Shown: positions 24,292 to 33,909 of the stretch, piece after piece
Layout of the letters: each line of letters starts with the position of its first letter
Numbering within the stretch: the first letter of the stretch is position 1
NCBI GenBank assembly: GCA_965601825.1
Contig: OZ271839.1
Span: forward strand, 2,790,001 to 2,854,000
Direction: 5' to 3'
Length of the DNA stretch: 64,000 bases
Source: HXMU1420-13 sp965601825
GTDB taxonomy: Bacteria > Bacteroidota > Rhodothermia > Balneolales > Balneolaceae
Notes under the pieces: generated by a model
What the model saw: only the letters and a program-made list of their open reading frames with translations
The model's database searches: none
Told to the model about the DNA's origin: nothing
Translations under genes and position numbers: made by a program

Positions 24292-25165
24292 CGTGATCTA
24301 AAAAGCGTTCATTGATACCCGAATAACTATCGATTCTACGATCTCTAAAAAATGGCCAATGAGTACGTTTTTCGTCCGATTCTTTCAAATTGATTGATAC
24401 CACAGCCGTTTCATCTAGATCGGAACCAGCGGTATGAATTACTTTTCCGAAACTGTTTGTAATAAAAGAATTTCCCCAAAAGTGCATTTCTCCTTCCTTT
24501 CCAACTCGATTTACAGAAACAACAGGAATTCCATTTGCCACCGAATGCGATTTTTGAATGGTTTTCCATGCATCCAACTGTTCAGCATTCGTTTCATCGT
24601 CTTGCGATTCATGCCAACCAATTGCCGTTGGATAAAACAAAATCTCAGCCCCTTTCATAGCAGTTATTCTAGCTGCCTCAGGATACCACTGATCCCAACA
24701 AATTAACACACCAATTTTAGCAAATTTAGTGTCAAAAACCCGGTAGCCCAAATCACCGGGAGTAAAGTAAAACTTCTCGAAATAGCCCGGATCATCAGGA
24801 ATATGCATCTTTCGATATTTCCCAAGGTATGTACCATCTGCATCTATTACAGCAGTTGTATTATGATAGATTCCGGCAGTTCTCTTTTCAAATAGTGAAG
24901 CAATTATAACAACACCAAGTTCTTCTGCTTTTTTGGATAGAATTTCAGTAGTTGGACCCGGAACTGATTCAGCTAACTCGAAATTATCATAATCCTCAAC
25001 ATCACAGAAATACAATGATCTAAAGAGTTCTTGCAAACAAATAATATGTGCTCCTCTATTGGCAGCCTTTTCAATTTCTTGAATAACCTTTTGCATATTC
25101 TCTTCAGAATTTGAAGAGCAAGTCATTTGAACGAGGGCGATGTTTACTTCATTCTCAATATTCAT
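24278..25165 (-). CDS. aguB: N-carbamoylputrescine amidase
   Basis: 295 residues. Nitrilase-superfamily enzyme releasing putrescine from N-carbamoylputrescine, the step after agmatine deiminase. The catalytic triad is visible as Glu46 (CLQELF), Lys119 (YRKMHIPDDPGY) and Cys156 (LICWDQWYPEAAR). FFRDRRIDSY near the C-terminus is characteristic of the AguB branch. Overlaps the inositol monophosphatase gene by four bases and aguA by 14, forming a three-gene operon. Arginine decarboxylase is not in the window. Confidence 0.94.
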   Translation of the reverse strand: MNIENEVNIALVQMTCSSNSEENMQKVIQEIEKAANRGAHIICLQELFRSLYFCDVEDYDNFELAESVPGPTTEILSKKAEELGVVIIASLFEKRTAGIYHNTTAVIDADGTYLGKYRKMHIPDDPGYFEKFYFTPGDLGYRVFDTKFAKIGVLICWDQWYPEAARITAMKGAEILFYPTAIGWHESQDDETNAEQLDAWKTIQKSHSVANGIPVVSVNRVGKEGEMHFWGNSFITNSFGKVIHTAGSDLDETAVVSINLKESDEKRTHWPFFRDRRIDSYSGINERFLDHDESD

Positions 25166-25977
25166 AATTCTAGATTCTTCTTCGGAAACACACCCTGAAT
25201 CTCCTCTTCCAAAAACTTCACAATCATTTTATTACCCGCAATAATTCTTTTACCAAAAAGCCAGTTTTGACCACCTTTCCAGTCTGTGATAGTCCCTCCA
25301 GCTTCTTTGATAATGAGTGATCCGGCAGCAACATCCCATGGACTTAAACCATATTCATAAAAACCCTCAAATCGTCCTGCAGCAACACAACATAAATCAT
25401 ACGATGCCGCTCCTGCCCTTCGTATCCCATGAGTTTTATGCATCAGGTTTTTTAACACTGCTAAATATGGATCCACCAAATCAAATTGTGTATAAGGGAA
25501 TCCTGTAGCAATCAAACTCTTTGAGGGATCATTAATTTCAGATATCTCAACTCTTTGATCATTTAACCACGCTCCCTCTCCTTCAAGTGCACTAAAGAGC
25601 TCATTATTTGCGACCTCTAAAACAACTCCTACTTTCGACTTCCCATCCTCCCAAAATGCTATTGAAACACAATAAGGTGCAAACCCATGTGAGAAGTTTG
25701 TAGTACCATCTATCGGATCGATGATCCAAATTCGACCGGAAGGAAGTTTAGTATATGTATTAGATTCCTCAGCCAGAAAGTGATCGTCAGGAAATGCTGT
25801 TTTTATAACTTCGATTATTCTTTTTTCTGAAGCTAAGTCTGCGTCTGTAACCAGATCATTTTTCCCTTTTAATTCAATCTCAAATGATCTATTAGATCGA
25901 TATTCTCTGATAATCTTTGCTGCTTCATTTGCAGCTAGCTTAGCTATTTCTAGTTCTTGTCTGTAATTCAAAATCAA
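25162..25977 (-). CDS. Inositol monophosphatase family protein
   Basis: 271 residues. Mg-dependent sugar or inositol phosphatase. Motifs: KGKNDLVTDAD, the metal site EES (about 68-70), IIDPIDGTTNFSHG (about 85-98) and the second site SPWDVAAGSLIIKEAGG. This is the SuhB/IMPA family pattern; the physiological substrate (inositol-1-phosphate, or 3'-phosphoadenosine-type or sugar phosphates) is not decided. It is the first gene of the aguB-aguA operon (ATGA-type overlap), an association that does not suggest an obvious metabolic link. Divergent from rpiB across 190 bases. Confidence 0.9.
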   Translation of the reverse strand: MILNYRQELEIAKLAANEAAKIIREYRSNRSFEIELKGKNDLVTDADLASEKRIIEVIKTAFPDDHFLAEESNTYTKLPSGRIWIIDPIDGTTNFSHGFAPYCVSIAFWEDGKSKVGVVLEVANNELFSALEGEGAWLNDQRVEISEINDPSKSLIATGFPYTQFDLVDPYLAVLKNLMHKTHGIRRAGAASYDLCCVAAGRFEGFYEYGLSPWDVAAGSLIIKEAGGTITDWKGGQNWLFGKRIIAGNKMIVKFLEEEIQGVFPKKNLEL

Positions 25978-26167
25978 ATCATCAAAATCTAAGGTTATCA
26001 GAAGTTAGCATTCGTTATCATCTATTTTTAATCTTTAATTCAATTATTGGATTATTTCGGAAATAATAATCGTGTATAAATAATCCGATTTGTGGATAAC
26101 CGTTGTTTAAATTGAAGTATATTATCGGGATATTTAGCAAAACTCATCACAACTAATTTAATCGTTG

Positions 26168-26626
26168 ATGATCATCCCAATTGCGAGCGATCACGCAGGT
26201 TTTAAGGCCAAAACAATCACAAAAAATATCCTTGAAAAACTAGGACACACTCCAGTTGACTTCGGAACACACACAGAAGACTCTGTCGATTATCCCGATT
26301 TTGCCATCCAGGTTTCGGAACTGATTAATTCAGGTGAACATGAAGCAGGTATTATCATTTGCGGAAGTGGTCAGGGTGTTTGCATGACTGCAAATAAATA
26401 TCCAAAAGTTAGAGCTGCGTTAGTTTATAATCGTGATGTTGCCTCCATGACTAAACTGCATAATAATGCTAACATAATTTGCCTACCCGGTCGCGAATTG
26501 GAAACAAAAGAAAAAGAAATTGAAGCCATTGTTACCAATTGGCTGAATACAGATTTTGAAGGCGGACGTCATAATCGTCGTATCGAAAAAATTGAAACAT
26601 TGACCTCAAACGCATCCAACGAATGA
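26168..26626 (+). CDS. rpiB: Ribose 5-phosphate isomerase B
   Basis: 152 residues from ATG at 26168 (a TTG lies one codon before). Interconverts ribose 5-phosphate and ribulose 5-phosphate. Motifs: ASDHAGFKAK at the N-terminus, DFGTHTEDSVDYPDFA, and the active-site loop GIIICGSGQGVCMTANK with Cys65; NNANIICLPGRE follows. Length is standard. The end overlaps glyA by four bases (ATGA), so the genes are translationally coupled, an arrangement seen in other Bacteroidota-like genomes. A 190-base A/T-rich divergent gap precedes it. Confidence 0.94.
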   Translation: MIIPIASDHAGFKAKTITKNILEKLGHTPVDFGTHTEDSVDYPDFAIQVSELINSGEHEAGIIICGSGQGVCMTANKYPKVRAALVYNRDVASMTKLHNNANIICLPGRELETKEKEIEAIVTNWLNTDFEGGRHNRRIEKIETLTSNASNE

Positions 26627-27921
26627 AATCCATCCAAGAACAAGATCCAAAAGTATTTGAACTTCTTGAAAAGGAAACAGAGCGCCAAAACTTTGGATTA
26701 GAACTAATCGCATCTGAGAATTTTGTAAGTCGAGCTGTAATGCAGGCTAATGGAAGCAATCTCACCAATAAATACGCCGAAGGTTACCCAGGCAAGAGAT
26801 ACTATGGTGGTTGTGAGTATGCGGATGTGTTAGAAGATATTGCTCGTGACAGAGCTAAAGAGCTTTTTGGAGCTGATTGGGTAAATGTTCAACCGCATTC
26901 AGGTGCAACTGCAAATGCTGCAGTTTACCTGGCTTTAATGAAACCGGGCGAGACACTACTTGGTTTCGATTTAGCTCATGGTGGTCATTTAACGCATGGT
27001 TCTCCGGTGAACTTCTCTGGGATTTTCTTTAAACCTGAATTTTATGGAGTTGAAGAAGACACAGGTCTACTGGATTACAACAAGATTCGCGAGAAAGCAA
27101 AAGCAGTAAAACCAAAAATGATTTCAATTGGTGCTTCTGCTTATTCACGTGACTTCGATTATGAAACTTTCAGAAGTATTGCTGATGAAGTTGGTGCCCT
27201 TCTTTGGATGGATATGGCACATACAGCAGGCTTAATTGCAACCGGAAACCTGAGTAATCCTTTACCTCATGCTCATGTAGTAACAACTACTACACATAAA
27301 ACTTTACGTGGGCCTCGTGGTGGAATGATCTTGGTCGGTAAAGATGGTGAAAATACTGTAGGTGCAATTGCAAGAAAGTCAGGTCGAGTTAAAAACTGGA
27401 GCGAAGTTTTTGATTCAGCGGTATTCCCTGGAACACAGGGCGGTCCTTTAATGCATGTTGTTGCAGCTAAGGCTGTTGCATATGGCGAAGCGCTTGATCC
27501 TTCTTTTAAAGCCTATCAAACTCAAGTTCAGAAAAATGCAAAAGCTCTTGCAGCAAAATTCATCGAACTTGGTTATAACATCGTTAGTGGTGGTACTGAT
27601 AATCACCTTATTCTGATTGATCTTCGAAATAAAGGTGTAACTGGGAAGTTAGCTGAAGAAGCACTTGGAGAAGCAGCAATTACTGTTAATAAAAACATGG
27701 TTCCATTCGATACAGAAAGTCCTTTTGTAACTTCTGGTATTAGAATTGGCGCCCCTGCAATGACAACTCGTGGACTTGGTGAAGAAGAATTCGAGTACAT
27801 TGCTGTTTTAATCGATAAAGTAATTCAAAATCCATCAAATGAAGATGTTCACCGTCAGGTTCGAAATGAAGTTGTAGCGTTATGTGAGCGATTTCCTCTT
27901 TATGATTTTGTAAACGCATAA
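26623..27921 (+). CDS. glyA: Serine hydroxymethyltransferase
   Basis: 432 residues. PLP enzyme making glycine and 5,10-methylene-THF from serine. NLTNKYAEGYPGKRYYGGC near the N-terminus, WVNVQPHSGATANAAVY, MDMAHTAGLI, and the PLP lysine Lys226 in TTTTHKTLRGPRGG are all intact, as is FVTSGIRIGAPAMTTRG. Length is normal. Coupled to rpiB upstream by a four-base overlap and followed after one base by tatC. Confidence 0.97.
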   Translation: MKSIQEQDPKVFELLEKETERQNFGLELIASENFVSRAVMQANGSNLTNKYAEGYPGKRYYGGCEYADVLEDIARDRAKELFGADWVNVQPHSGATANAAVYLALMKPGETLLGFDLAHGGHLTHGSPVNFSGIFFKPEFYGVEEDTGLLDYNKIREKAKAVKPKMISIGASAYSRDFDYETFRSIADEVGALLWMDMAHTAGLIATGNLSNPLPHAHVVTTTTHKTLRGPRGGMILVGKDGENTVGAIARKSGRVKNWSEVFDSAVFPGTQGGPLMHVVAAKAVAYGEALDPSFKAYQTQVQKNAKALAAKFIELGYNIVSGGTDNHLILIDLRNKGVTGKLAEEALGEAAITVNKNMVPFDTESPFVTSGIRIGAPAMTTRGLGEEEFEYIAVLIDKVIQNPSNEDVHRQVRNEVVALCERFPLYDFVNA

Positions 27922-27922
27922 A

Positions 27923-28783
27923 ATGGCATTAAAACAAAAACGGAAAGTAATGGGAGCTGAACCTCCCAAAGCAGTACCTGCACCTGATAGAACCGATCAG
28001 ATGTCTTTTCTAGAGCATCTTGAGGAATTGCGATGGAGACTTATCAAAGGTTTTATTGGAATTGTTGTTGGTGTAATTGTAGCTGCAGTTTTTTCTGATT
28101 TTGTAATTGATACTATTCTTCTTGGTCCAACCAAAGCCAACTTCTTCATGTATGACATCATACGTGTTGATTCTATTGACTTAACTCTTCAAAGCAGAAA
28201 GCTACCGGGTCAGTTTTTTACTTACTGGGGTATGCTATTTGTTGCTGGTTTTGTAATGGGTTCACCAATATTCATCTATCAACTTTGGGCTTTTATTGAA
28301 CCTGCACTAGAGACCAAAGAGAAATGGAAAACAATCGTAAGTGCACTTATAATCACGTTTTGTTTTTTACTTGGTGTAGCTTTTGGATATTTGATCTTGG
28401 TTCCATTTGCATTGCAGTTTTTTGCCTCATTTAATATTTCAGATTCCGGATTAGTTCGAAATGATTTTGATATAAATGCTTACTTCAGTTCTCTCGCTAC
28501 ATGGGTTGTTTCATGTGGTATCATTTTTCAAATACCAGTAATTAGTTATGCGCTTTCCAAGATCGGTATTTTAACACCTCAGTTTCTGCGCACCTATCGC
28601 AGACATGCCCTGGTTGGTTGTTTAGTCATGGCAGCATTTTTAACTCCACCTGATCCTGTTTCTCAGATCCTAATAGCAATGCCATTAGCTGTTTTATATG
28701 AGTTTTCAATTTGGATCAGCGCTATTGGTGTAAGACGAAGAGCCAGAGATTTGGAAAGAGCTATTACAGGCACTGATCAATAA
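27923..28783 (+). CDS. tatC: Sec-independent protein translocase TatC
   Basis: 286 residues. Core receptor of the twin-arginine translocase. The hallmark N-terminal motif MSFLEHLEELRWRL (about 27-40) precedes six membrane helices; PIFIYQLWAFIEPALETKEK contains the conserved Phe and Glu in the second periplasmic/cytoplasmic region. The first 26 residues are a basic, Pro/Ala-rich extension not typical of E. coli TatC. No tatA/tatB gene is present in the window. It begins one base after the glyA stop and is probably the last gene of that operon. Confidence 0.95.
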   Translation: MALKQKRKVMGAEPPKAVPAPDRTDQMSFLEHLEELRWRLIKGFIGIVVGVIVAAVFSDFVIDTILLGPTKANFFMYDIIRVDSIDLTLQSRKLPGQFFTYWGMLFVAGFVMGSPIFIYQLWAFIEPALETKEKWKTIVSALIITFCFLLGVAFGYLILVPFALQFFASFNISDSGLVRNDFDINAYFSSLATWVVSCGIIFQIPVISYALSKIGILTPQFLRTYRRHALVGCLVMAAFLTPPDPVSQILIAMPLAVLYEFSIWISAIGVRRRARDLERAITGTDQ

Positions 28784-28897
28784 TCAGACTAATTATTTAG
28801 AGAGAAATTTGATTGGTCAACCCTTATCTTTATGAGCTGGAAAATAAATCGCTTGAATAGTGGTTTACTCAACGAACAAAGAATTCTTTATTAACAG

Positions 28898-29371
28898 ATG
28901 ACATCTTTCAGATCTATTAGCATTTTAGTTGTAGCTCTTATTTCATTTACACTTTCAAGTTGTACCGAAGACAACGATTTATTCAGAGTTGATTATTCAT
29001 TAGCAGAAGCACTTTTGTTTGATACAACAGGGATAACCCCAACAACTACTGAATCTGGTTTGATAATTTATCAATTGGAAGAAGGTGAAGGGCCTCTAGA
29101 AGTAGGTATTAGAGATGATATAAGCATTTATTACACTATGCGTGCTGAATCAAATGATGATGTATTCGAAAGCTCTTATATAAATGGTATTACTACCCCT
29201 TCTACTTTTCAAGAAGTTGGTACTACTGCTAATAATCGTGGTGTAGGATTTGTTGAAGGTATTCTCGGCATGAAAGAAGGTGAGAAAAGAGTTCTTGTTA
29301 TCCCACCCAACATTAGTACATACTCAGATACAATAATTGTTGATTTAGATCTGGCTGAAATTCTAGAGTGA
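28898..29371 (+). CDS. FKBP-type peptidyl-prolyl isomerase-like lipoprotein
   Basis: 157 residues. Signal peptide with lipobox LSSC (Cys22). Residues about 50-157 follow the FKBP fold: GLIIYQLEEGEGPLEVGIRDDISIYYTMR, then FVEGILGMKEGEKRVLVIPP. The aromatic active-site positions are partly changed (VGFVEGILGM is kept, but the usual FD-SS is F-ESSY), so catalytic activity is uncertain; it may be a chaperone. Located in the outer or inner membrane facing the periplasm. Converges with alr only 10 bases away. Confidence 0.83.
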   Translation: MTSFRSISILVVALISFTLSSCTEDNDLFRVDYSLAEALLFDTTGITPTTTESGLIIYQLEEGEGPLEVGIRDDISIYYTMRAESNDDVFESSYINGITTPSTFQEVGTTANNRGVGFVEGILGMKEGEKRVLVIPPNISTYSDTIIVDLDLAEILE

Positions 29372-29381
29372 TCTAAAATCA

Positions 29382-30440
29382 CTAGGCCAGAACTCTTGGA
29401 ATTGTGGGATTAATTCCGGTTGTGACTTCATAAGGAATAGTTTTAGCTTTTTCAGCCCATGGCATTGCGTTCAACGTTCCTGTATTTAATAGAGTTACTT
29501 CTGTCCCCACTACAACCTCATCAGACTTTAAAAACACAATGGAGTAATCCATGCTGATGGTACCAACTTGTGAATAGATTTTGCCATCTATCTCATATTC
29601 TATTTGGCTGCTGAGTATTCTAAGAACTCCTGAGCTGTAGCCAACGGGTACCACACCAATAAATCCATCACTGGGTGCAATCCATCTTCCACCGTAACTA
29701 ACAGGTTCTCCTTTTTTCACCTGTTTTACCTGCATCAGAAACGTCTTCCATTCAATTACTGGTTTTAGTGCTTCAATGGCATGTTTTCCAGCCCCATATC
29801 CAAACAAGGAAACACCCGGTCTAACAGCATCAAATTGCACATCTAAATCAGGATAATGGAAGATTGCACCTGTGTTAGCAGTATGAGTCATTAGATTTGG
29901 ATCAAACTGTGGTCGAAGTGAAATGAACAGTTCTAATTGTTGACGAACTTCTGAATTTCCGGGATCATCGGCCTTAGCAAAATGAGTATAGATACCGGTT
30001 AATGAAATATCATCTCGTAATCTAATTTTATCTAGCAGATAAGGTACTTCATTTGGTAAAATACCTAAACGACGCATACCTGTATCCAGATTTACATGAT
30101 ATTCAGTACCTGCTTCCAGGAGATCAAAACTATCTAAATCTGCAACTGTTGCTGTAAGTTTGAATTTTGGATAAAGTGAGGCGGTATTAGAATTAGGAAT
30201 CTCAAAAACCAGTATCGGATTCTGAATCCCAATTTCTCTAAGTCTTATACCCTCTTCAGCTCTGGCAACACAAAACCAATCTGTTTGATCTTTTATACTT
30301 AAAGCTACTTCATCAAACCCATGTCCATAGGCGTTATCTTTAATAACAGACATGGTTTTTACACCAGGATTTAAACGAGCCTTTATTGCTCTTAGATTAT
30401 TTAGTAAATGTTCTTTGTGGATAAAAACTGTTGAGTTCAA
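29382..30440 (-). CDS. alr: Alanine racemase
   Basis: 352 residues. PLP-dependent conversion of L- to D-alanine for peptidoglycan. The PLP lysine is Lys34 in SVIKDNAYGHG; NLDTGMRRLG and PVSYGGRW with the catalytic Tyr region follow, with VGTISMDYSIV in the C-terminal domain. KDNAYGHG is a variant of the usual KANAYGHG. Length is slightly short of 360-370 but complete. Overlaps the oxidoreductase upstream by four bases, implying co-transcription. Confidence 0.93.
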   Translation of the reverse strand: MNSTVFIHKEHLLNNLRAIKARLNPGVKTMSVIKDNAYGHGFDEVALSIKDQTDWFCVARAEEGIRLREIGIQNPILVFEIPNSNTASLYPKFKLTATVADLDSFDLLEAGTEYHVNLDTGMRRLGILPNEVPYLLDKIRLRDDISLTGIYTHFAKADDPGNSEVRQQLELFISLRPQFDPNLMTHTANTGAIFHYPDLDVQFDAVRPGVSLFGYGAGKHAIEALKPVIEWKTFLMQVKQVKKGEPVSYGGRWIAPSDGFIGVVPVGYSSGVLRILSSQIEYEIDGKIYSQVGTISMDYSIVFLKSDEVVVGTEVTLLNTGTLNAMPWAEKAKTIPYEVTTGINPTIPRVLA

Positions 30441-32038
30441 CTAAACCACTTCGTCTTATTGTGTTGTTTGAGAATTACCTGAGCCGCATTGTACCCTGCT
30501 GCTCCGAAAACACCACCACCGGGATGGCAGGATGCGCTTGAAAGATACAGGTTTTTAATCGGTGTTTCGTAATTACTCATCTCAGGAATTGGGCGAAACA
30601 TAAACATTTGATCAAAGCTCATTTCTACGTGCATTACATTACCTCTCAATAATCCATGCTTACGTTCAATATCTAACGGCGATTGTATATACCAATCAAT
30701 AAGTTTGTCTTTCATGTTAGGTGCATAATCAACAACAACATCATAGATTTTTTGGGCTTCTCTTTCTCTTATGTCATCCCATTTCATGCCATTGGCTAAC
30801 TCATAAGGATGCCATTGTGCCCAAACAAACATAGTATGCTTTCCATCTTTTGCTACATCGGGATCAATTTTTGAGAACGTCATAGCAAGAACAGCCGGTT
30901 TTTCCGGTGGTCGTTTCTGCATATAATCGCCAATAGCATTGTTCATATACTGCACGGAAGGTGCCATCAATTGAATTCCGTTATGGATATGTGGATCATC
31001 AGGAGCTGCAGTGTACTGTGGTAATTCATCAACTGCGCAGCGAATCACCATACCAAAGCCATTCCCAACGTGAATATTCTTCACTTTCGTTACCATTGAA
31101 TCTTCAAGATGTTCCCTGCCAACCATCTTTAACATCGTAGTTTGAACATGCGCATTTGAGATGATAATCGGTGCCCGAAATTCCTCACCACTTTCAGTTT
31201 GAACTCCAATAGCTTGGCCATTTTCAACTAAGATTTTAGATACCGGAGAATCTGCTCGTACTTCACCACCATGTGCTTCAATTAAATTCTTCATGGCCTG
31301 TGTGAGCATTCCACTTCCACCACGAGGGTGCTTCGCCCCTGATTCATGCAACATTGATTGCCAACCTGCAAAATCTCCTGTTGCCGATTGATCAGGTAAA
31401 GGTCCGGATTGAGCAGCAAACCATAAAATTGCTGCCTTCATGTATGGACTTTCAAAAGCATCATCTACAACTTTGCCATAACTGGATAAAATCCTTTGAA
31501 GGCCATCCATATGTTCACCTTTGTTGAACATGGAACCTTCTTTCATTTGCTGTTTGGCCATAGTCGAGATAATGTTCCCTCCTGTTGGTGAACTCATAAA
31601 TGTTTTTAGCACACCTTTGTTAATCTTACCCCAAAACTTGATAAACTCTTTATAGTTCTTAACATCTTCAGGAGCCACTTTAGAAATTGATTCCAAAGTT
31701 CGCTCAACATCCTTCCAGAAATGAATCACTCCTTTTCCAGTTGGCACAGGATATGACATGATAGGATCCATGTCTATATACTCGAGTCCATATTTTTCAA
31801 GTTCGAGTTCCTCAATAATCCCCGTTTGATGAATCATAACATGAACAGAGGAACCAACATCCATTCTAAAACCATTTGGATTTTCATCCGATTGAAACAT
31901 TGTTTCGGTACATACTGCGCCTCCAATGGTATCTCTGCGTTCAAGAGCTAAAACCTTGTATCCATTTTTTGCCAGGTAACAACCGGTAGTTAAACCATTG
32001 TGACCCGAACCTATGATAATTGCATCAAAATTTTCCAT
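30437..32038 (-). CDS. FAD-dependent oxidoreductase, CrtI/CrtO/PYROXD2-like
   Basis: 533 residues. N-terminal dinucleotide-binding motif DAIIIGSGHNGLTTGCYLAKNGYKVLALER (GxGxNG...E), the FAD-family GGSGMLTQAMKNLIEAHGG and a C-terminal FAD motif NLYLSSASCHPGGGVFGAAGYNAAQVIL, typical of the phytoene desaturase superfamily branch containing CrtO-type ketolases and PYROXD2. No carotenoid genes are adjacent, so a carotenoid role is not supported by context. First gene of a two-gene operon with alr; divergent from the metallo-beta-lactamase gene. Confidence 0.87.
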   Translation of the reverse strand: MENFDAIIIGSGHNGLTTGCYLAKNGYKVLALERRDTIGGAVCTETMFQSDENPNGFRMDVGSSVHVMIHQTGIIEELELEKYGLEYIDMDPIMSYPVPTGKGVIHFWKDVERTLESISKVAPEDVKNYKEFIKFWGKINKGVLKTFMSSPTGGNIISTMAKQQMKEGSMFNKGEHMDGLQRILSSYGKVVDDAFESPYMKAAILWFAAQSGPLPDQSATGDFAGWQSMLHESGAKHPRGGSGMLTQAMKNLIEAHGGEVRADSPVSKILVENGQAIGVQTESGEEFRAPIIISNAHVQTTMLKMVGREHLEDSMVTKVKNIHVGNGFGMVIRCAVDELPQYTAAPDDPHIHNGIQLMAPSVQYMNNAIGDYMQKRPPEKPAVLAMTFSKIDPDVAKDGKHTMFVWAQWHPYELANGMKWDDIREREAQKIYDVVVDYAPNMKDKLIDWYIQSPLDIERKHGLLRGNVMHVEMSFDQMFMFRPIPEMSNYETPIKNLYLSSASCHPGGGVFGAAGYNAAQVILKQHNKTKWFS

Positions 32039-32130
32039 AACCGAAAGATAAAATGAATTGGATGAAAGCGAAGATTTATTAAGTTAATAGCACAGGCAAC
32101 CAGAAATCATCCAAAGCCATTCAATCCAAT

Positions 32131-32988
32131 ATGAAACTAGGTCAATTCGAGATTGAGCAACTTAGTGAAGGCATCTTTGAAGTATTCGATGACGGCGTAT
32201 TTCGAAAAATTGACGCAAAGGATATTACTGCTCGACCAACAGAATCAGATTCTTACAGTGATTCGATTACAATTGGTATTGACCCCATTTTAATAAAAAC
32301 CAAAAAGCAATGTATTCTTCTGGATACTGGGTTAGGTTGGGGATTAGATCATGGCAGTACATATACAGAAACTTCTAACCTCGTAACCAATCTTGACATA
32401 TTTGGTTTGAAACCAGGGGATATCACCCATGTTGTTCTAAGTCATCTTCACTTTGATCATGCAGCAGGAAGTACTTTTGTGGACTCGGGTTCTAAGACTA
32501 GAGCTACACTTCCCAATGCTCATTATTTCGTTCAGAAATTGGAATGGTATTATGCCATTGAACAATCAATGACAGCCTCAGGTACTTCACATGCTGAATA
32601 TCACATGGATGAATTATATAAGTTACATGCGGAAAACCGCCTTGTGCTTATTACCGATTCATTTTTTGAGTTGCTTCCGGGAATCACCTTAATTCGAACA
32701 GGCGGCCATACACCCGGACATCAGATTGTAAAACTTCAGTCAGATAATAAATATGGATATTACCTTGGCGACCTGGTTCCAAGTGAATTACACTTGAATC
32801 AATACTTTATGGATGATTTTGATACACATTCGGTTGAGGCAAAAAAAGCCAAAACTTTAATACTGAGACAGGCTCTTAAAGAAGAGGCTACTTTGTTTTT
32901 TTATCATTCTATTCACGCAAAGGCCGGTACAATAATTTTGGACCCCGATAATCAATACCAGCTTACAGAAATTAAATCCGGCTATTGA
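32131..32988 (+). CDS. MBL-fold metallo-hydrolase
   Basis: 285 residues. Metal-binding motif LSHLHFDHAAGS (HxHxDH, about 109-116), GGHTPGHQ (about 190-197) and a C-terminal FFYHSIHAK give a complete dinuclear zinc site. The layout resembles the YtnP/AHL-lactonase branch, but substrate specificity cannot be read. No signal peptide, so cytoplasmic. Its end overlaps the convergent STAS-like gene by seven bases. Divergent from the oxidoreductase operon across 92 bases. Confidence 0.88.
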   Translation: MKLGQFEIEQLSEGIFEVFDDGVFRKIDAKDITARPTESDSYSDSITIGIDPILIKTKKQCILLDTGLGWGLDHGSTYTETSNLVTNLDIFGLKPGDITHVVLSHLHFDHAAGSTFVDSGSKTRATLPNAHYFVQKLEWYYAIEQSMTASGTSHAEYHMDELYKLHAENRLVLITDSFFELLPGITLIRTGGHTPGHQIVKLQSDNKYGYYLGDLVPSELHLNQYFMDDFDTHSVEAKKAKTLILRQALKEEATLFFYHSIHAKAGTIILDPDNQYQLTEIKSGY

Positions 32989-33341
32989 TTGGAAATCCAT
33001 TCATAGGCTTTTTCAAAATCGTTAAACGTTTTCATCTCAACATCACCCCTATTAATAGTCTCAGAAATAATAAACTCAGACTTTGTAAGATTATTAATAA
33101 TTACTGCCAATTTAAATCCTTGCATTTCCCTTCTAAAAGTACGGCCAAATTCATAACTCTCTTTTGCATCAACTACATGTATTTGTTCTCGTAAATCGAC
33201 GATAAACTTGCTGGATGAATGTTCAATGCACTTATTCATTATCTCTTTTCTAAGATGATGTCTTTTTTCTGCATCGATAGGCCCAACCCATTTAGCATAT
33301 ACTATTTCTGAATCTGGAAGGAGCTCTAGCTTCTTAATCAT
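32982..33341 (-). CDS. SpoIIAA/STAS-like small protein (second copy)
   Basis: 119 residues with the same strand-helix layout as the 19335-19697 protein: an initial strand pair (SEIVYAKWVGPI), helix AEKRHHLRKEIMNKCIE, strand KFIVDLREQI, helix, strand FKLAVIINN and final helix NDFEKAYEWISNQ. Sequence identity to that protein is low but the ending F-N/D-E-A-x-W is shared. Divergent from the next gene, convergent with the MBL gene. Function unknown. Confidence 0.6.
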   Translation of the reverse strand: MIKKLELLPDSEIVYAKWVGPIDAEKRHHLRKEIMNKCIEHSSSKFIVDLREQIHVVDAKESYEFGRTFRREMQGFKLAVIINNLTKSEFIISETINRGDVEMKTFNDFEKAYEWISNQ

Positions 33342-33420
33342 TTGCTTTCTGTATGTACCCTTTCTTTACTACTTTAGGAATCAGCTAAAATCACAAGCCA
33401 TTCCATCTTCTTATCTTTAA

Positions 33421-33861
33421 ATGGATTATAAAGAACTTAAACAATTATCGGATTTTTGTTTGAAATATCAAGCATCAGTTGTCAGGCTGAAAGACCGTTT
33501 CTTAGCAGAGGATACTTCATTCCCAGAAATCCATTTTTCTATATTGGATAAACAGTTTAATCTATTTGTAGACGACGAATTTGATGACCTTAAAGTGAAT
33601 TCAAATCCACTTTCTGTTTGTATAGCTCTTCGTGCACTAGAGAGTTATGACTTTGCTGAGGATTATTTGGTCTGGTGTACTCAGCATAATTTTGATGCTG
33701 CAGATATGCAAGTTCGTGATCATTTTCAGAATCTCGGAGAAATAGTTGCATGGTTTGCAAAGAATCAAATTCAAGTAGACAGCTTCATATCTGATTTTGA
33801 TTTTGAACTAAACGCCGGAGTTGCTCAATTCTTAAGGTTTAATCCAGATTATAAAGTTTAA
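33421..33861 (+). CDS. Hypothetical acidic soluble protein
   Basis: 146 residues, no signal peptide or membrane helix, rich in Asp, Glu and Phe (VDDEFDDLKVNSNPLSVCIALRALESYDFAEDYLVWC). Predicted mostly helical after residue 55. No family recognised. Good coding character: starts at an ATG preceded by an A/T-rich leader and is followed after 48 bases by the ADP-ribosylglycohydrolase gene on the same strand, though the signal peptide of that gene suggests a different compartment. Confidence 0.65.
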   Translation: MDYKELKQLSDFCLKYQASVVRLKDRFLAEDTSFPEIHFSILDKQFNLFVDDEFDDLKVNSNPLSVCIALRALESYDFAEDYLVWCTQHNFDAADMQVRDHFQNLGEIVAWFAKNQIQVDSFISDFDFELNAGVAQFLRFNPDYKV

Positions 33862-33909
33862 GTCTTTATCGTTATTAGATACTTTTTCAATGAAAATAAT
33901 TTGGATGAG

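Noticed and set aside
30437..32038. Carotenoid biosynthesis enzyme
   Set aside because: Superfamily fits but no crt genes are adjacent and the partner gene is alr; kept as a general oxidoreductase.
32131..32988. Quorum-quenching AHL lactonase
   Set aside because: Only the general HxHxDH metallo-hydrolase site is seen; substrate cannot be inferred, and no quorum-sensing gene is near.
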